A stretch of 6,048 nucleotides of DNA, taken from Acidobacteriaceae bacterium (lineage in GTDB: Bacteria > Acidobacteriota > Terriglobia > Terriglobales > Acidobacteriaceae). Position numbers and translations under genes: made by a program. Shown piece after piece: positions 5,029 through 6,048 of the stretch. The DNA lies in the NCBI GenBank assembly GCA_003135315.1, contig PLBD01000208.1, positions 1 to 6,048 on the forward strand, read 5' to 3'. How positions within the stretch are numbered: the stretch's first letter is position 1; every line of letters begins with the position of its first letter. Below the pieces are notes generated by a model. That model was not told the DNA's origin. It made no database searches and saw nothing but the letters and a program-made list of their open reading frames with translations.

Positions 5029-6048
5029 ATGGCTTCGGGTTCGGGGAAAGGTTCGGGGCAGAAAAGCAAGGGCGAACCTCGTACGAGAGAGGACGCAGCG
5101 GTCCGATCTGGCTTTCTGGCTTCGCCCAAGGCGCCGTGGATTTTGGCGGCCGTGCTGGCGCTGCTCACCATCGCCGTTTACTCGCCCGTCCATCGTCATC
5201 CGTATTTCACGCTGGATGATGGACCGTATGTCGTCAACAATCCGCATCTGCTGAGCGGGTCGGCGTGGGACACGATCGCCTGGGCGTTCACCACGTACGA
5301 CCTGGCCAATTGGCATCCCGTGACCTGGCTGTCGCACGCGGCCGACGCGCACCTGTTCCAGTCGGCTTCCGGCCATCATGACATGAACCTGCTGCTGCAC
5401 GTCGTCAATGCGCTGCTGCTGTTCTGGGTGCTGCTGCGCGCGACCGGCTACCGCGGACGCAGCTTTATGGTGGCGGCGCTGTTCGCGGTCCATCCTATTA
5501 ACGTCGAGACGGTGGCGTGGATTGCGGAGCGCAAGAACGTGCTCAGCCTGCTGTTCTTCTTGCTGGCGCTGGGAGCTTACCGCTGGTACGCCGCGAAGCC
5601 GCAGGTCGGACGCTATGTTGCCGTGGCGCTGCTCTACGCTTTGGGCCTGATGGCCAAGCCGCAGGTGATTACTTTCCCCTTCGTTCTGCTGTTATGGGAT
5701 TACTGGCCGCTGCGCAGAATGTTTCCCGATGAGCGCGAGACTTCCTCGTCCGGCGCGATCCCCGCGCAGAAGGCTTCCTGGCTGGTGCTGGAAAAGCTGC
5801 CGCTGCTGGCCTTGTCGCTGGGCAGCGCGATCATGACCATGAAGGCGCAAGGAGCGGCGGGCGCTCTGCGGTATTATCCGCTTTCCATCCGGCTGGGAAA
5901 TGCGATTGTTTCGTATGTCCGCTATCTCGGGAAGGCGTTCTGGCCCGCGAATCTGGCGGTGTTCTATTCCCATCCGGAGTTGACCGCGTGGCAGGTTGGG
6001 TCGGCGTTACTTCTCCTGCTTGCGATCACCGGATTCGTCCTCCAACAA
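5029..6048 (+). CDS. TMTC-like GT-C membrane glycosyltransferase, N-terminal part
   Basis: I translated 340 codons from the ATG at 5029 to the right edge with no stop. After a hydrophilic Gly/Ser/Lys-rich cytoplasmic tail (1-34) comes a first membrane helix (36-51), then a loop with TLDDGPYVVNNPHL. Its Asp pair (63-64) is in the position of the acidic catalytic motif of GT-C enzymes. Further signatures are HPINVETVAWIAERKNVLS (155-173), LGLMAKPQVITFPFVLLLWD (205-224) then YWPL, and YLGKAFWPANLAVFYSHP (299-316). I recognise this series from bacterial relatives of eukaryotic TMTC O-mannosyltransferases, in which about ten membrane helices are followed by a TPR tail. The expected role is transfer of a sugar from a polyprenyl-phosphate donor to a protein or glycan on the outer membrane face; donor and acceptor cannot be inferred. 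The expected TPR tail lies beyond the window. The gene lies downstream of the kinase gene on the same strand, so shared transcription is plausible. Confidence 0.85.
   Translation, partial: MASGSGKGSGQKSKGEPRTREDAAVRSGFLASPKAPWILAAVLALLTIAVYSPVHRHPYFTLDDGPYVVNNPHLLSGSAWDTIAWAFTTYDLANWHPVTWLSHAADAHLFQSASGHHDMNLLLHVVNALLLFWVLLRATGYRGRSFMVAALFAVHPINVETVAWIAERKNVLSLLFFLLALGAYRWYAAKPQVGRYVAVALLYALGLMAKPQVITFPFVLLLWDYWPLRRMFPDERETSSSGAIPAQKASWLVLEKLPLLALSLGSAIMTMKAQGAAGALRYYPLSIRLGNAIVSYVRYLGKAFWPANLAVFYSHPELTAWQVGSALLLLLAITGFVLQQ

Noticed and set aside
5011..5493. 160-codon minus-strand frame opposite the glycosyltransferase gene
   Set aside because: Arg/Gln-rich mirror frame; the plus strand has a strong ribosome site and family motifs over the same bases.

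Overview
The window looks like a piece of an Acidobacteriota chromosome, probably a soil Terriglobia-like lineage. The basis is a GC-rich coding style, protein families that resemble homologues common in that phylum (a short M48 peptidase, a TPR/TMTC-type membrane glycosyltransferase, a CHASE3-PAS sensor kinase), and intergenic multi-hairpin repeats of a style I associate with those genomes. The assignment is an inference from recall, not a database result.

Layout from left to right: (1) 1-308, minus strand, the N-terminal 102 codons of an AcnA-type aconitate hydratase running off the left edge. (2) 309-788, a non-coding stretch filled with at least three kinds of palindromic repeat. (3) 789-1787, minus strand, an exported TPR protein with about seven repeats behind a signal peptide and a Pro-rich linker. 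(4) 1788-2119, a gap with a second copy of the same composite repeat. (5) 2120-2986, minus strand, an exported M48-family zinc metallopeptidase with HEMSH and a downstream Glu ligand. (6) 2987-3141, a divergent control region with a 12-bp perfect palindrome and weak promoter-like hexamers. (7) 3142-4959, plus strand, a CHASE3-PAS-HisKA-HATPase membrane histidine kinase without a response regulator in view. (8) 5029-6048, plus strand, the N-terminal 340 residues of a TMTC-like GT-C membrane glycosyltransferase running off the right edge.

The peptidase, TPR and aconitase genes point left. Peptidase and TPR protein could act together in the periplasm: BepA-type proteins carry an M48 domain and a TPR domain in one chain, while here they are separate exported proteins from neighbouring genes. 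The kinase and the glycosyltransferase point right, 69 bases apart, and could share a transcript. Aconitase is ordinary central metabolism (TCA cycle) and probably has its own promoter.

I see no convincing new system. The most notable non-coding signal is the pair of collinear three-hairpin repeats on either side of the TPR gene. They share a 38-bp identical core and show a compensatory base-pair change in the first stem, which indicates that the folded structure is conserved.
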